Source: Panopea generosa
Taxonomy: Eukaryota; Mollusca; Bivalvia; Adapedonta; Hiatellidae
Reading direction: 5' to 3'
Length of the DNA: 64,000 nucleotides
NCBI GenBank assembly: GCA_029582155.1
Contig: CM055897.1
Span: forward strand, 10,964,482 to 11,028,481
Shown here: positions 48,620-62,025 of the stretch, piece after piece
Numbering within the stretch: position 1 is the stretch's first letter
How the letters are laid out: each line of letters begins with the position of its first letter
The notes under the pieces: model-generated
Database searches by the model: none
The model's input: only the letters and a program-made list of their open reading frames with translations
Told to the model about the DNA's origin: nothing
Translations under genes and position numbers: made by a program

Positions 48620-51545
48620 AAGTATTGATTTTTATTGAATAAATAGCATTATGAAATGACATGTATATTTGAAATACTTGGTTGAGTAAAATGTCAAACT
48701 GGTAAATATTTAAAGTAATATACTTCTTGATAAAGGTCTTAAATATGAATGATTTCAGACATGTTAATTTTCTTTATAGACTAATTTTAAATGGTATGAG
48801 CGAATAGCCAAAACTGTTCATTTAATATGTTCAAAAGGAGTGTGTTAGATTTTATTAATTAAAACTGGTTGTCATACAAACTTATCTTTAAATCTAGTTA
48901 AACAATAATTGCCTGAATAAGTTATAGTTCCAGTCGTAGGTATTCAGAATTTTGCTGTTTACCATATTTAAATATTTTAACACTACTAAAATCTGTTTTT
49001 CATTTAAAAATCTAAGGGTTTCATTGCATGAGCTACAAATTTAAACGTTAAACTGGTAAGTGAAATACACTGAATAGATACCAATAATTGATCGAATACG
49101 TTATCACTATAATGTGAAAGAATGTGAATTTGATTTCGTTTTAAAATTTTAATATTTTTTGGGGTTGTGACATCTGGCTTTGTAGAGTTATGTCCCTTTA
49201 ATTTGTGAAAAGTTGTGGAAAATAGCCACACTTTCGTTTCCGTGTAATAACCCATGAATGCCGTAATCAATCTTTTGAATTTTAATACAATGTTTATTAT
49301 TATAAAACACAGGCTAAGTTCGATTTCAGGGGTTGTAGCATTGATCGTTATACAGTAATGCCCTTTAATAAGTAAAAAATCGTATCACAATAACTTAAGA
49401 ATGCCTGAATAAAATCTTTTGAAAAAAGACGGGGGACATAAATTAACTGAATTTGCTTGTTATTTCTGACATGGATACTATTATCAATAATGTCGAATTA
49501 AAAGGTCCCTTGGAAGTATATATCTCATTATGCATAATATCAAATTTATTTCGTTGGTTGCGGAAACATAAACCAATATATACACTTAAGACAATTGCTT
49601 TAATCGTCTCACATGTGTGCAAAGCATTATATCTGTTAAAGTCGAATATAGTAGTTTGATTATTTCTCTATGTCATATGGTATTTTGAATAGTTTAAAGA
49701 TTATTTATGTTAACTGTTCCACATGAATGGATTAGTCATTTAATTAATTAATAGTTATATAATAATTAATGTAATTAAATATCGAGATCGCTCAAACAAA
49801 CGTAAGCTCAAGCCAACATAATCATAAAAATCGTGAAATATCGTTGAATTATCATTAAACTCGATGAAATATATAATTCCATACATAACATACCGTGGAA
49901 TGTTTAAAATATCTTAGATAAGATAAAATAACTTCCTTTAGTTGATGGTTTTTATTGAATTAAAGATATCTCTGAGTATATTGATGTTGGTAATTTCACT
50001 GTTTAAAGTGCATTTATTTGTAACATTTTTTTTTTTAAAAAAACGTACTTTCTGAGGAATAAATACTGAGTGCTTTAATAGCAACTGATAGGAATCTTAA
50101 GGTACAACATTAATACGTTATGGGAAATTAATACATAAGACCATTTAAGTTTTTTTCATCGAATTAAATTCAGAATCTGTAAGAATGCCTTGATAAATTA
50201 TGTTCTTTGTTTAGTAATAGTCTTTATTGTAATCAAATAGTTGTGCAGCAATAGGAAATGTATCGAAGTTCTTTTCTGTTGTTCGTACCATGTTTATAGT
50301 GAAAGAATGAGTAGGACAATTATGCGTTATGGATTTTTTTGTCGAGAGTAGCTCATGTATTTGAATATATCGTATATCAGAAATTGTAATGATATTATTT
50401 TGAAGTTGATGAATGTTTTTACATATCTTGATTTCTATCAAATGTCTAATTGCGCATCATTTGAAATATAACATTATTTTTTGTCGTTCTTCTTGAAAAC
50501 TTACTCTTTGATGAAAACTCAATAACACATTAAAATGTTTTATCAATACTTTTAAACAACATCATTATTTTAATTCAAAAGTAAATTCATTAAAACCGTA
50601 GGGATTTAATCCATTAACTAAAACTACTAATAGAAAATAATAATTCAGTTCAACGTTACTTTGTTTAAAGATAAACATTTCAAAACATTGTCAATGAAAT
50701 TCAGATTTGCACATAAGAGTGTTCATAAATTTCTGTTGGCTCGATCTTTTCCAAACTGATAATTAACAGTAGTGATATGACAAGTTTAAGGAACATACGT
50801 GTAATATGGTTATTGGTGAACTAGCAGATTATTTAATAATGACCAAAAGAGTTCAGACCCAGCGTTTAAGGCCGGTGGAGGGACAAAGAAATGGCCACTC
50901 TTGTTCGATACAGAAGATTTATAACATCAAAAGTTTACCACAATTTATATGAAAATCACTGAACAGATCCGTATGAAATTGAACATTCATATTCATCAGT
51001 ATGTTATTATTCAGTTCTGAAAATATGAACTTATGTCTTAGTTAAAAATATGTCTTTCGTTTTTTATCTAGAAAATTTTAATTTATCCCTTGGGTGATTG
51101 GGCATTTCTACGAGTATTTTACTTGAAAAAGCTGAATATATCTAACTTCATTCAAAAACTTGCCATGGTGTTTACATGCTATCCGAATTCAGCAATAAAC
51201 TAATAATTTCCTATCTCCCATATATTCTTGCTTGCCGGTCAATTGATCACCCAGGCAATCCAAAATATTCATTTATTACATATATCGCTATAAAATTGTT
51301 CTGACGTGATTCTTTTTCATAGCAAATTGTCTCATGGTCTGATCAACCTTATGATTTCAACAAACACTCCTAGAAATAAATGAAGTTAAATTTTAGTACA
51401 AACAATAGCAATATTCCAACAAATCTCATGTAAGCGGAGACCTGTGACAAAAGACAGATATAACTTGTTGAGGAAATAGTAAACAGTCGGTAAATTGCTC
51501 AACAACATATAATTGATATTAGAGACACGTTAGAGATTTTCCCCC
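48620..51545. other. AT-rich sequence, nothing recognised
   Basis: Short ORFs at 49004-49270, 49453-49659 and 50211-50441 have no motif. No delimited repeats. Confidence 0.45.
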
Positions 51546-51552
51546 GCACTTA

Positions 51553-51860
51553 ATCAAAGTATAAACAAACTGTATCGACCCGCCACACGCTGATGTGAGC
51601 CGTCATAGACAATCTAGACCTATGATCGGATACTTACACTCTTTATTGACATTTAGTCATAATTTATAATCATCCTTTTACATTTCAGATATTAAATCGA
51701 TGGTGTTGTCGCGACTCATTAATTCCGAAGGTCGGGCAGGTCTGCTGGAAATATTATACATCCAAAACTCTCAGCACAGATTCTCTGGTGCAAACAAAAG
51801 CGGATAAATATTGAAAAAATAATTATTTCCGAAAACATTACTCCGATAGTACTTAAAACT
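51553..51860 (+). repeat. Dispersed repeat, family R2, copy 2
   Basis: Collinear with 41534-41870, about 10 kb upstream and in the same orientation. The flanks are unrelated, so this is an interspersed element or an old local duplication limited to about 300 bp. Confidence 0.7.
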
Positions 51861-52024
51861 TGTAAACGTTAGATTGGAAGAGATATGGTTTAGATTTCAA
51901 CATTTTGAAGCAGTTACATGCTTATCGTTATGTAACGTCATCAACATTATTGTTTGATTTTGTTGTTTATTGCAGGTAATAGAAAGTAACTTCCCGGCTT
52001 CGCATAACATTAAAAACAACACAC

Positions 52025-52061
<37 letters not shown>

Positions 52062-52073
52062 TGCTATCTGTGG

Positions 52074-52122
<49 letters not shown>

Positions 52123-52135
52123 TATGTCTGTCTGT
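52025..52135. repeat. Microsatellites (TGTC)n and (TG)n
   Basis: An uninterrupted (CTGT)n tract at about 52025-52061 is followed after a short spacer by (TG)n of about 40 bp to 52119, then more TGTC. Opposing ORFs here (51897-52358) are low-complexity artefacts. Confidence 0.95.
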
Positions 52136-52359
52136 CCATCCGTTCATAGGTACGTCCGTACGTCCGCCTGTACATACGCCTGACTGTCGGTCAATCTCTG
52201 TCTCCCTCTCTCAATTTCTCTTTGTGTGTATCGCTTTTTGTCTTTATCTCAATACATGGCTCTCTCTCTGTCTTGCTCTCTTTCTTTGTCCTTTTTTATA
52301 TCTTTCGAATAGCATCGTCAATTCCCTTGCTGGAATGTCTTATATTCTATTATTGTAGA

Positions 52360-55300
52360 ATGTCTTTATTATGGTAGATATTAAATGTTTTGTGTCATTT
52401 CCAAAATTGTTTTATTGATTTTGTGTCAAAACGTTGACAAACATTAATAGATAAAAATTGAACTTTTTGAAATTGTTTAAGAAATAGTCTTATCATTGAA
52501 ATATAATTCATAATTCATAATTGAATAATATTAGTCGTGTATAGTAATTGATGAATGTAGTTTGGATTGGGAGCATATTTGTTAACAGAAAATCCAATAT
52601 AATCGAGGATTAATGCAAATAAAAGGATACTTTTTTATATATTTGTATATCACTTAAATTTGGCAGAATACTGATTCAAAATGATGGAAGAAAGGGCGAG
52701 TTTGTACTATTCGTGTCAAGACATATTCATGCAACAGATCTCACGCCACTACGCCCGCCACCCCGAAACAACGGTATAGGCAGTATGCAGTTCGAACAAT
52801 AATGCATGAGCTCTGTGAATCGTAGACATGATTAAAGTATTATTAGCCGGTCTTTCATAGATATGCATATTCCTTCTTTATTTGATTTATGTAATTGTAG
52901 CGTTGTAGTTTGGTTTAGTTAATGCAACTTTATTAAAAAAATGTCAAAATAAAATGTCATTACATTCAATTTTATTGTTTTTAGTTTCTACTTGCTTATA
53001 TCAAATACATAAATGAAGTTCGAGATATAAAATGTATTTCCCTGTAACGTATGATCATTTTGGCAGTGCAAGTCCTGTTCAAAGCGACATAAGCAGGGTT
53101 TTGACATTAAGCCCAGCTAATAAATGATAACAGCATATTCCAAAATGTGATTTTTTAAGAAAGGGGTGGTATGAATTTTATTGTTATAGATGAAAATATT
53201 TGACCTGCATTGTAACAAATATGATTAGATGTGAAATATGTCAAGTATAAAGTATCGTCATCATGTTTGTATCCAGACACGGACGGTTAAATATCAAAAC
53301 ATTTGTTAAAGTTATGATAGATAATTTGATATACTTTTTCTGTCAATCAATAAACTTGATTTAGTGACTGTTAAGACGTTTTCACATCTTAAAGTTAAGT
53401 TAAACCTATACAAACGTAATTAGTATGCTATCTTTACACTTTATAGATTTTATTATGTTGGGTCTGAAACATCTTGAATTGACATGACGCGAGAACGACG
53501 ATCGTTCCGACCACTGACCACGTGGTGTAGTTTGTCCAAGGAAATACAATGTTATGTTTACTTAGACATCGCTTTGCTTGTCCACGAGAAGTTGCGGCCC
53601 TCGCTGATTGAATTATCGACTTGTTTGATAGACAGTCTGCGTCAGGTCAACTGTCCCTGTGTTTGGGTTATTGTACAATAAAACACGTATTTCTGTGATA
53701 AGATTTGTATCATTTATTACCCCATTGTTATTGAACTTTGTAAGGGCTCTGAATCATAGATTGGTGACAGTGTAAACTAACATGATACGTGTGACTTGAA
53801 TACTTTCTCTATTGATGGACATTAATTCCCCTAGTTGGACTGGAAACATTGGTTGTCTGGACAATATCGAGAGAAATGCATCACTAAAAACTGATTTATT
53901 GACATACAATCGAACCGTGATCATGTTTGGATAAGGAAGAAGACGGGTTATAGACAGACAATACTCATTGTGTGGTATATTTTTGTAAATGGGCATATCC
54001 TATGTCGTTTTACTTGAAAATACAGATACATGCTAGTTACATGGTTTATATATAATATTTTACAACCTACTGAGAAATGCAGAGAAAAAAAGCTTTCACA
54101 AAATTCAAGCTTATTTGTGTATTTTAATACTTCAAATATAATTTGTCTTTAATCAATAGCGTGAAAATAAATGTGTAATATACATGTATACATTTGCATT
54201 AAACATATTTTAGAACGATACGTTCCAAATTGGTAAGCGTGGTAACTAATTATGACTAGAGAGGACAGGCATGGAATTCTCCGCTTTTCCATTGGGTTAA
54301 ACAGATATGATTCGGGAGATATCAGGGACTCCTAACCATATTTATGATTTAAACGAACACAGTGACGGATAAGCTACCGAGTGTTTCAGGGCTGTAACAT
54401 ATAGTGTTACTTGATATTGATAATTGTTAACATGATTATATTATAATATTTATCATATGTACAAATTGTTTACATAGTTATGTGTTCGGTGTGTACATTA
54501 ATTACTACCTCTTCTGTTGGACATATATTTCCATCTTTGCTTATGCATACTTAGTCCCTCAACTACATGTAGTCTGGAAAAAACTAGTAAAATTAGTGGT
54601 CAGCCTCGACAGTAATATATCATATATTATTTATTCTACCTTCATGCACAACATGCATTAAATAATCCCGATGGAAACGCTAAAAACTGATAACAGCCGT
54701 CAAATAATAAAATATTTGATAGTACACATTTTAATTAAAGAGAAGTATACATTGTGTAGATATTTCTAAGGTTTAGCATCACTTATCACAAACATGTTTT
54801 TCATAGGCACGGGACGAATCTCATGCTTTGCTTTCACCAAGTTTACTAACTGATATCATCAATATCTTTAATCATACTACTGGTGACCTGGAGGAGATAC
54901 ATTATATTCGCCTTCCTCTCAAATAATATTCATTATTGAGCTAAATGAGCTCCATTTCAACAAAGCTTACGTTTCATATTCTGAATCTACATTATTTGGC
55001 TACATTTCTCTATGACGACTCGTTATATTAGTACAGAATATATTATTAAAGAGATGATTTTGATTTCGATTTTCGAGTGGGGATGTTCCTCAAGCTAATC
55101 ACACAGGAGTTACATTTCTTGCACACCGGATAGGGATATCTTCATTTTTACCTGGGTTAGATATTTCTATCTCGCTCTAGAGCCGAGATAAAAATTCCCG
55201 AGCTGTGACATAACTTTCATAAAATCCTCGCGCTATGAAAAATTCCTCGCGCTATGACGTATTCCGGCAGTCCTCATTCCCACTAAAACATTTATACCAC

Positions 55301-56780
55301 GGGATAAAATTTGTCATCCGCACCTCAAACTAAAAAAAAATAATTATTATACGATCGAGATTTAGTGCAGGGTCTATGTATTCAAGCTCCCAAACGGCGT
55401 ATTTCGCTACTGACCGCTTGAAAGTGTTCATCTCTTGTCAATGTTTATCTATCATGTATGTATTTTACCTAATAAATATATTCTATATATTAATATTTTT
55501 CATACTGCTTTAGAGGTGATGTCCTTTGAATGCTTCCCCTCAAGTTGCTTATATATTTATTTTATTTATGAAATTATCATCTTTGTAATTTGTTTGAAAT
55601 GTTGTTTACAAATATGGCGGTATATGACTAAACTCTATTGAACATTGATTCAAACGTAATATATTTGTTTCAAAGGAGCCGCAGTCGCATGTTGAAATAC
55701 TATAAATATAGTCAATATCAAAAACGTAGCATGCACGCATCTGGAAAAATATCTAAGGCAACAACGAGTCAATATAGAACTTGTTTGTTGACTCTTAATG
55801 ATGATAGCATTCTTTCAATTTGTGGTCGCTCAGGCTTGCCAGGTTTACCGCCAATTTAATGATGCCTGACTAAGAACTGTGGTTTGCTGATTAAAGCTTG
55901 TGTGTTGCGAATACAAATCATTTACACTTGCGATAAAGTCATTTAACATAGAGACTATGATCTGAGGCGAAACCGCGCAATTTGTCTGATAAATAACAAA
56001 GAGAAACCTTGTGTAATTATTCAATAAATAATGGACAAACCGTTGTGACAAAAACACTGAACATTAGTTTTATACCATGTGATAAGTAATACATCGCATT
56101 TAGTGACGGTGGGTAAATGCCCTAAGATACATCGTATGGGGTTGACATTTGTTATGCGAGAGGATGTAGCCATGTTTTGGGAAATGTTATATCTTTTAAC
56201 ACTAAAACACTCTTAAAAAAGGGATACCGTTAATATAATTCACGCTGGGTATCAAATCTCTTCTCATTTGCAAATACAAGGCAGATTTTTAATGTCTTCT
56301 GTGACATCCTTTGTTTATGCATGACGTTTATGGTGATGTGACTTACAAAAAATCAATCAATGTCCATTTTCAACTTAAATTATTTTTTGTTGTAAGATAT
56401 TGTCCTTTGATTCTACACCGGAGTAAATAATTGATTCTTTTACAGTTGGTTCGAACGCCTTGATTATGAAAACGACTTGAAGGACTGGTACGTCAATGGT
56501 GGTGAGCAAATCCTTAACTGGGCATGGTGAATGCGAGGTCGGTGGCATGTATTAACCTAGCAGCCCATTAATGACACCAATTAAATCTGTATGCATTACA
56601 TTTTTTATAATTATTCTGTATGTTTTATGTTTTATGCTATCTTAGACCTAAGAGGAATGCAAGCCGTATACGACTATTAACAGACAACAAACGATCCATC
56701 TGTTTAACCAAACTGTTTTTAATACACATTAAAAGGTGCCAGTTGAGAGTACCCGATTTGTGATAATTCTTGCACTTCCG
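52360..56780. other. AT-rich sequence, nothing firm recognised
   Basis: ORFs at 53484-53681, 53754-53996 and 55435-56057 are unassigned. A small two-copy phrase (AATCCTCGCGCTATGA and AATTCCTCGCGCTATGACG) lies at 55224-55260. Confidence 0.4.
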
Positions 56781-56789
56781 TGATCCATT

Positions 56790-57140
56790 ATGATATCAAT
56801 CCATCTCAATAGTTATGACAAGGCAATTATCAAGGCACATCCGCCGAGGTCCGTTACAATAACAAATAACCCCAGTCTTTATAATACGGAATTATCTAAG
56901 CACATGAAGATGATAAACATAGATGAAGAATATATAACGGAGCAAGAAGACAACAATAGAACACCAAGCGAGACATACTCTGAAGTTATATCTCATATTC
57001 ACCAGACGTTCCAATACGCTGAGCGGCTTTTGACACAGGCGATACAGTCGTTGTGTACACAATTTATTCGGGCGCAAGTTTGTTATTTCCTTCTGACTCT
57101 TGGGAAAACACTTTTATATGATAAATTGTTGAGAGTATAA
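56790..57140 (+). CDS. Candidate coding exon or small protein, 116 codons, unknown
   Basis: The ATG at 56790 opens two codons after an in-frame TGA (56781-56783), so the frame is bounded upstream. The product is hydrophilic for its first 90 residues (YITEQEDNNRTPSETYSEV, then HIHQTFQYAERLLTQAIQSL) and hydrophobic at the end. Composition is clearly less AT-rich than the surroundings and codon choice looks balanced, which is unusual in this window. No domain is recognised. The last third may be intron read-through. It may be an exon, a decayed gene or chance. Confidence 0.25.
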   Translation: MISIHLNSYDKAIIKAHPPRSVTITNNPSLYNTELSKHMKMINIDEEYITEQEDNNRTPSETYSEVISHIHQTFQYAERLLTQAIQSLCTQFIRAQVCYFLLTLGKTLLYDKLLRV

Positions 57141-57217
57141 GAACAGAAAGCCTTTACACAACAGGAATGTGTATGTTTGTAATTGATTGTGGTATTGTAG
57201 GTTTTTTTTAAATTTGT

Positions 57218-57345
57218 AACAGTCACCTGCGAAGATGGGTGTGCTCGAGTATTGGTTAACCTTCCAGGATTATAGGAAACAGTTGTTAGCCTAACGTTAC
57301 TACTGTTAGCCCTCGATGGCATAAAAAGATGCTAAATGTTCAAAA
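57218..57345 (+). mobile_element. SINE family B, 5'-truncated copy
   Basis: Starts at GTCACCTGCGAAGATGGGTG and continues with TGCTCGAGTATTGGTTAACC, TTGTTAGCCTAACG, GTTAGCCCTCGATGGCATAA and an A-rich tail. It matches the body of 7221-7489; the head is absent. The minus ORF at 57083-57322 is fortuitous. Confidence 0.87.
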
Positions 57346-57349
57346 AAAT

Positions 57350-58180
57350 ATTATGATTATATTTGCAGCGTTATTATGTGACTTAGATGCTTTTTTAAAT
57401 CATGATGAAAATATTTTTTAATATGTGCTCATACGCCTTCGGGTTAAGACATGCGGTGCCACGTTGATGAGTCAAACAAAACACATGTTTCGCCTTCGGA
57501 ATATAAATGAAGTCAATAAATATTTATAAGCAATCTATTTGTCTTTTTACAGAAATAAGACTGAATTACAAAATCGTTTTGCAACATAACCGGGATCATC
57601 ATTGCATTTTAAGCTCATAATTTGTTGTAATGAGTTTTGAAATGAGACTCGCGTATTGTTATTGGTTTGAACCTAATTATTTATATTTTCTTGTCATTAG
57701 TCACAAATAGTAGTTTAAAGTGAAATAGTTGCGTAATATATATTCTTCATTAATAGAGTATTTTCTAATGAAGCTCGATGTTTTAGCTGACAAATGACAC
57801 AAAAACCCACAAATACTTTGTCCTCATTTGTTTGGGGCGCTTGTTTCAGGCTACGTTTTTCGGATTTTGTGAACACATGTATCCGTTTAATGGTTTAATG
57901 GTAAATAAAAATAACTTCATTTATCACTGAAATATCTCAAACACATTGTTTTGGTTGGCAATTTAAATACAAAATGTTGATGTAATGGTATTTTGCTTTT
58001 AATGTTTATAAATTATCAAATTTTTGCAACACTAAATTTGCAATACATTTTTTTTTCTTGTCATATTTTCAAAATTAAAACATTTTTAATCACCACTTTA
58101 AGACATTAATTTCCTGATATCTAATTGATATATGTGTCAATGAAGTTATATTTAAGCCATCATATCTTTGTTTTAAACTT
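57350..58180. other. AT-rich sequence, nothing recognised
   Basis: No ORF, RNA gene or repeat supported. Confidence 0.45.
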
Positions 58181-58182
58181 AT

Positions 58183-58353
58183 CTATATTACACCGATTGG
58201 GAAAGTTTTTACGCTCGAAGTCTTGGTTGAACCACTATTAAGCATATGCTGATGAACGGTCTCGCTCAGTGATACTACACGTGGCGGAGTATCGAGTTTC
58301 CGATGTTTCGGTCGTGAGTCCGATGTGTTACTACTTGACCTCATGCTCGACAT
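58183..58353 (-). CDS. Candidate small ORF or exon, Ser/Thr-rich basic peptide
   Basis: The ATG at 58353-58351, in an AAAATG context, opens a 56-residue frame. It begins MSSMRSSSNTSDSRPKHRKL and continues DTPPRVVSLSETVHQHML to a TAG at 58185-58183. G+C content is close to half while flanking DNA is strongly AT-rich, and third positions are mixed, as in coding sequence. The peptide is rich in S, T, R and K and probably disordered. No family is recognised. It may be a first or last exon of an unseen gene. Confidence 0.3.
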   Translation of the reverse strand: MSSMRSSSNTSDSRPKHRKLDTPPRVVSLSETVHQHMLNSGSTKTSSVKTFPIGVI

Positions 58354-58599
58354 TTTGACTGATACATGCGCCCCAAACAACAGATAGTGGTTTTAAATCT
58401 CCCATGACACTAGTTAAAATATAAAACTTGAAGACAAACTAAATGCAAGTAGCAGACCAAGTACAATGTACTTGCCATTAAACTAACGGACACAGCTATG
58501 CATGCAATTAAACACTCAATCACACACATGTAATGTTTGCCGATGTCTATACCTATCACATAGCTTGTGACAGACACACGTGCAAAGATATTGATAGTG

Positions 58600-59240
58600 A
58601 TAAATAACTTGCTTTATGAAACACTACACAATCTTATAATATAATAGATGTAGATACAATGCAACACTGCACAACATTATAGAGTTATATGTATATATTA
58701 TTAAACACCACACACCATTAAAGTACGTGTATATACTTAAACATTGCACAGCATTATGCATTTTCATGTATATATTATGAAACACTACACAGAATTATAT
58801 TAAACCAGGTGTGTATATAATGAAACACTGCACAACATTATGCAATTTCATGTGTATATTATGAACATTACACAGCATTTTTATAGGTGTTTATATAATG
58901 AAACACTGCACAGCATTATGCAGTTTCATGTATATATTTTGAAACACTACACAGCATTGTAATAAACCAAGTGTATTTATAATGAAACACTGCACAGCAT
59001 TATGCAGTTTCATGTATAAATTATGAAACACTACGCAACACTTTAGCAGGTGTATGTAAACTGAAAAAACTGCATAGTATCATGCAGTTTCATGTATATA
59101 TTATGAAAGACTACACAACATTATAGAGTTTCAGGTATATATTATGAACATTACACAACATTATAATATAATGAAACACTGCAAAGCATCATAGAGCTAC
59201 AGGTATAAATTGTGAAGCACTACACATCTTAAAGTATTAT
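58600..59240. repeat. Dimeric 41/82-bp tandem array
   Basis: Alternating ~41-bp subunits, one GAAACACTGCACAGCATTAT then GCAGTTTCATGTATATATTA, the other GAAACACTACACAGCATT then AATAAACCAAGTGTATTTAT. The dimer period is about 78-84 bp (AAACACTG at 58823, 58901, 58985). Units are moderately diverged, with small indels. Confidence 0.88.
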
Positions 59241-59502
59241 AAATGATGAAACATGTCCTTGTATACTTATGATTATAGTTAATAACTAATATGTTAACGT
59301 TAAAATGTAAATTCATATATTTTACATAATACACCTGGAAACACTGCAAAGCATCATAGAGCTACAGGTATAAATTGTGAAGCACTACACATCTTAAAGT
59401 ATTATAAATGATGAAACAGGTCCTTGTATACTCATGATTACAGTTAATAACTAATATGTTAACGTTAAAATGTAAATTCATATATTTTACATAATACACC
59501 TG
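59173..59502. repeat. 165-bp tandem duplication
   Basis: 59173-59337 is repeated head-to-tail at 59338-59502 with only a few differences (for example ATGTCCTTGTATACTTATG versus AGGTCCTTGTATACTCATG). It starts with the last monomer of the adjacent 41/82-bp array and takes in downstream unique sequence. Confidence 0.93.
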
Positions 59503-59504
59503 CA

Positions 59505-60765
59505 GCTGAACTATAAACGTACCTAAGGGTTTAAATAAATGATTATTCAATTAGTGTCCACTGTCGTTAAATGTGAACTGATGACTATTGCCGTCTGAAA
59601 AATAATGAAATGATCAAATAATGAATTAATAATTTTATGCGCCTGATGAACATGTCTCCTACAGCAAAACAATCGAATTGTTGCCTGGCTTTAGGACTAG
59701 ACCTTATGTTCATATTAAAAATGCGTAACGGGCTCTATGATATCACTTTTAGTTTAATTTACGAAGTTCTTTAAAACGCTGGTTCTAATCTTTCTATTGA
59801 AGTAAATGACTTGAGAAATTGGTTTAGTTATACTGAAATGCATCTTAGGTACAAGTATTACAATATGGTCCTAATTTAGTACAATATATATATATAAATA
59901 TGTATATATGTATGGCATGCTAACGTTGCAATATTCAATATTTTTATATTTGTATTTCATATTCATATTTTTCTATTAGATATTGTTACAATTATATTCT
60001 ATAGCTGCTCATTTCATAAAATATTTGTTTATGTATATTGTTCGTGGTATTTCATAACTGTTGATTTGTATTGTATCATTTTTATTTATATTCTTACATA
60101 TTTATATTGTATCTCTTTGTCTCGTATTTTTATAAGGGAACAAGAAGTTTGACTGTTTCATTGTCATCCTCATGTGCGTGACATATGGCTGTAGAACTCA
60201 TGATCCCTAGATTAGGTCTGACGAGTCAGACGAGTTTCCGATTGAGCTGTTTGAATCTGTCTGGCCTTTTCTTAGAAAATCCTACCTATAATGTATGTAA
60301 TAGTACGCAACATGTAGCGAAAATGACCGACATCCTATTAACTACACTGCCGGTCTGCTTCCACACAATATCAAACTATAGTAGGACATATGTTGGTCGT
60401 TAATATAAATTTAGCAGCAGAGCATTTCAAAATACTAATTTAATGTGACAGTTTGATAAATATTCACGGTGATATTTTAATATCAAAGTGTCCATTACAA
60501 ATATAAACAATTGCTATTGTAATTTCGTTTGTGTCGTGTTTGAAAGCCTATGCAGGTAATATTGCAACGGTTTATAGTCTCGCACACCAATAAATCTGTA
60601 CTGTTCTACATATAGAGGCATGCTTTTCTGAAACACTGAACACATTGCCAATGGTTATAAAAGTATGTAGTTTCCATAGATTGTCCTTTGTTCGTCCAAA
60701 TATGCAGGGGAAAAATGGGATTGACCAAGTTGCTTTTTCACAATTTTGACGTTTGATGATGCTTT
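59505..60765. other. AT-rich sequence, nothing recognised
   Basis: A TA-rich run lies near 59885. The ORF at 60185-60403 has no recognised domain. Confidence 0.4.
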
Positions 60766-60816
60766 ATTTTAGCTCTACTGACCAATAGCAGGAAAGGCCT
60801 ATGTGATGGCACGTTG

Positions 60817-60872
60817 TCCGTCGTCTGTCGTCTGTCATCTGCCGTACGTCGTCTGCCGTCTCTCGTCCATTA
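60817..60872. repeat. Short CGTCGTCTG-type tandem repeat
   Basis: Irregular 7-10 bp units (GTCCGTCGTCTGTCGTCTGT, then CATCTGCCGTACGTCGTCTG) near the left end of the larger dispersed repeat. Confidence 0.85.
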
Positions 60873-61860
60873 CCAGCATTTTCTCTAAAACCACTAAGAC
60901 ATTTAAACTCAAACTTCACGTATATGTTTCTATTGCATAGGAGACTATACAGAACTTTTTTTCGAACTTAAATTAAAGATGGCCGCCGTTATTAAAAATA
61001 CTTCTCATGAACCACCAAACAGATATTGAAAATATTCATGTAGTTATAATAACAGCTATAGGTCGTATTAGATTTGTACAAATGGTTTCCCTGGAGTTAA
61101 AAATACTCCGCCCTGAGGGTTTAATTAGGGGACACATATCATTAAAACAAACATTATTTTTTTTTAAAAAAAGCGGAACTGGTTTTGCCTTTATTTCCAT
61201 AGAAGCATTGTTAAAGTCAAGGGATTCAGATTTGTAAACAAGTGACGGGGTTCCACTGTCTTAAGGTGCCCCAAAAGGGTAAACATATGGAATTACAAAA
61301 AATCGTTTTCTTAAGAACCAGTCAGTCAAATTTCATATATGGCATAACTTATCCCTATGTGTAGAAGTTTGAATTAAGATAAGACTTAAGGGGTTAATAT
61401 TTACAGGGACCTTGTAAAGGAACTGGAATTTTATATAGGAATACTATGGGAAAACAGAAAATTCTCATTTTTTCATCCATTTGGCACCATCTAGTCATAG
61501 AAAATAAGATTTTGTTTAACACGGAGAGTTGACTTTTATTTAGGGGCCAGTGTAGGTTTAACAAGGGTTAAAATGGAACGTTCTACTCAGCAAGCGGTCA
61601 GTAAAATTTCTTCATATTTGATATGATTATCCCAATTGTCACAGGATGGCGGAGAAGGGTGTAGAATGACAATATATATATATATTATATGTTTTAATTG
61701 TAACTTTTACAAATTTAATATACATATAATTAAGTGATAAGCATTTAGTCAAAATGGCAATTCAATATATTAAGTAAATTCCAAAAGCCTTGTCATGTTC
61801 TCGAGGAAGTGTAATATCAAAAATAGATAACTGTTACAATTGAATGTTCAAATTTCAGTA

Positions 61861-62025
61861 GCATAGCCTGCGTCTCGTTCTCATGTATGATGAATAGTAT
61901 TAAAATAAATTAGCACAACTAAAGATTCTGCTTCATATCACCCGTTGCACATCTCGTCTCACTAACTGAACACGCATATGAATAGCTTGCATCTCGTTCT
62001 CCGGTATAATGAATAGTATCGCCAC
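61861..62025. repeat. About 40-bp direct repeat, two copies
   Basis: GCATAGCCTGCGTCTCGTTC then ATGAATAGTAT near 61861 recurs as GAATAGCTTGCATCTCGTTC then ATGAATAGTAT near 61980, roughly 120 bp apart. Confidence 0.7.

Noticed and set aside
52080-52358. 92-codon ORF beginning with a Cys-Val repeat and continuing with hydrophobic sequence
   Set aside because: Generated by the (TG)n and (TGTC)n microsatellites and a pyrimidine-rich flank; the opposite strand is equally open.
55638-55859. 73-codon ORF possibly preceded by an acceptor (TTTCAAAG)
   Set aside because: No pyrimidine tract, no donor, no recognised motif. Not distinguishable from chance.
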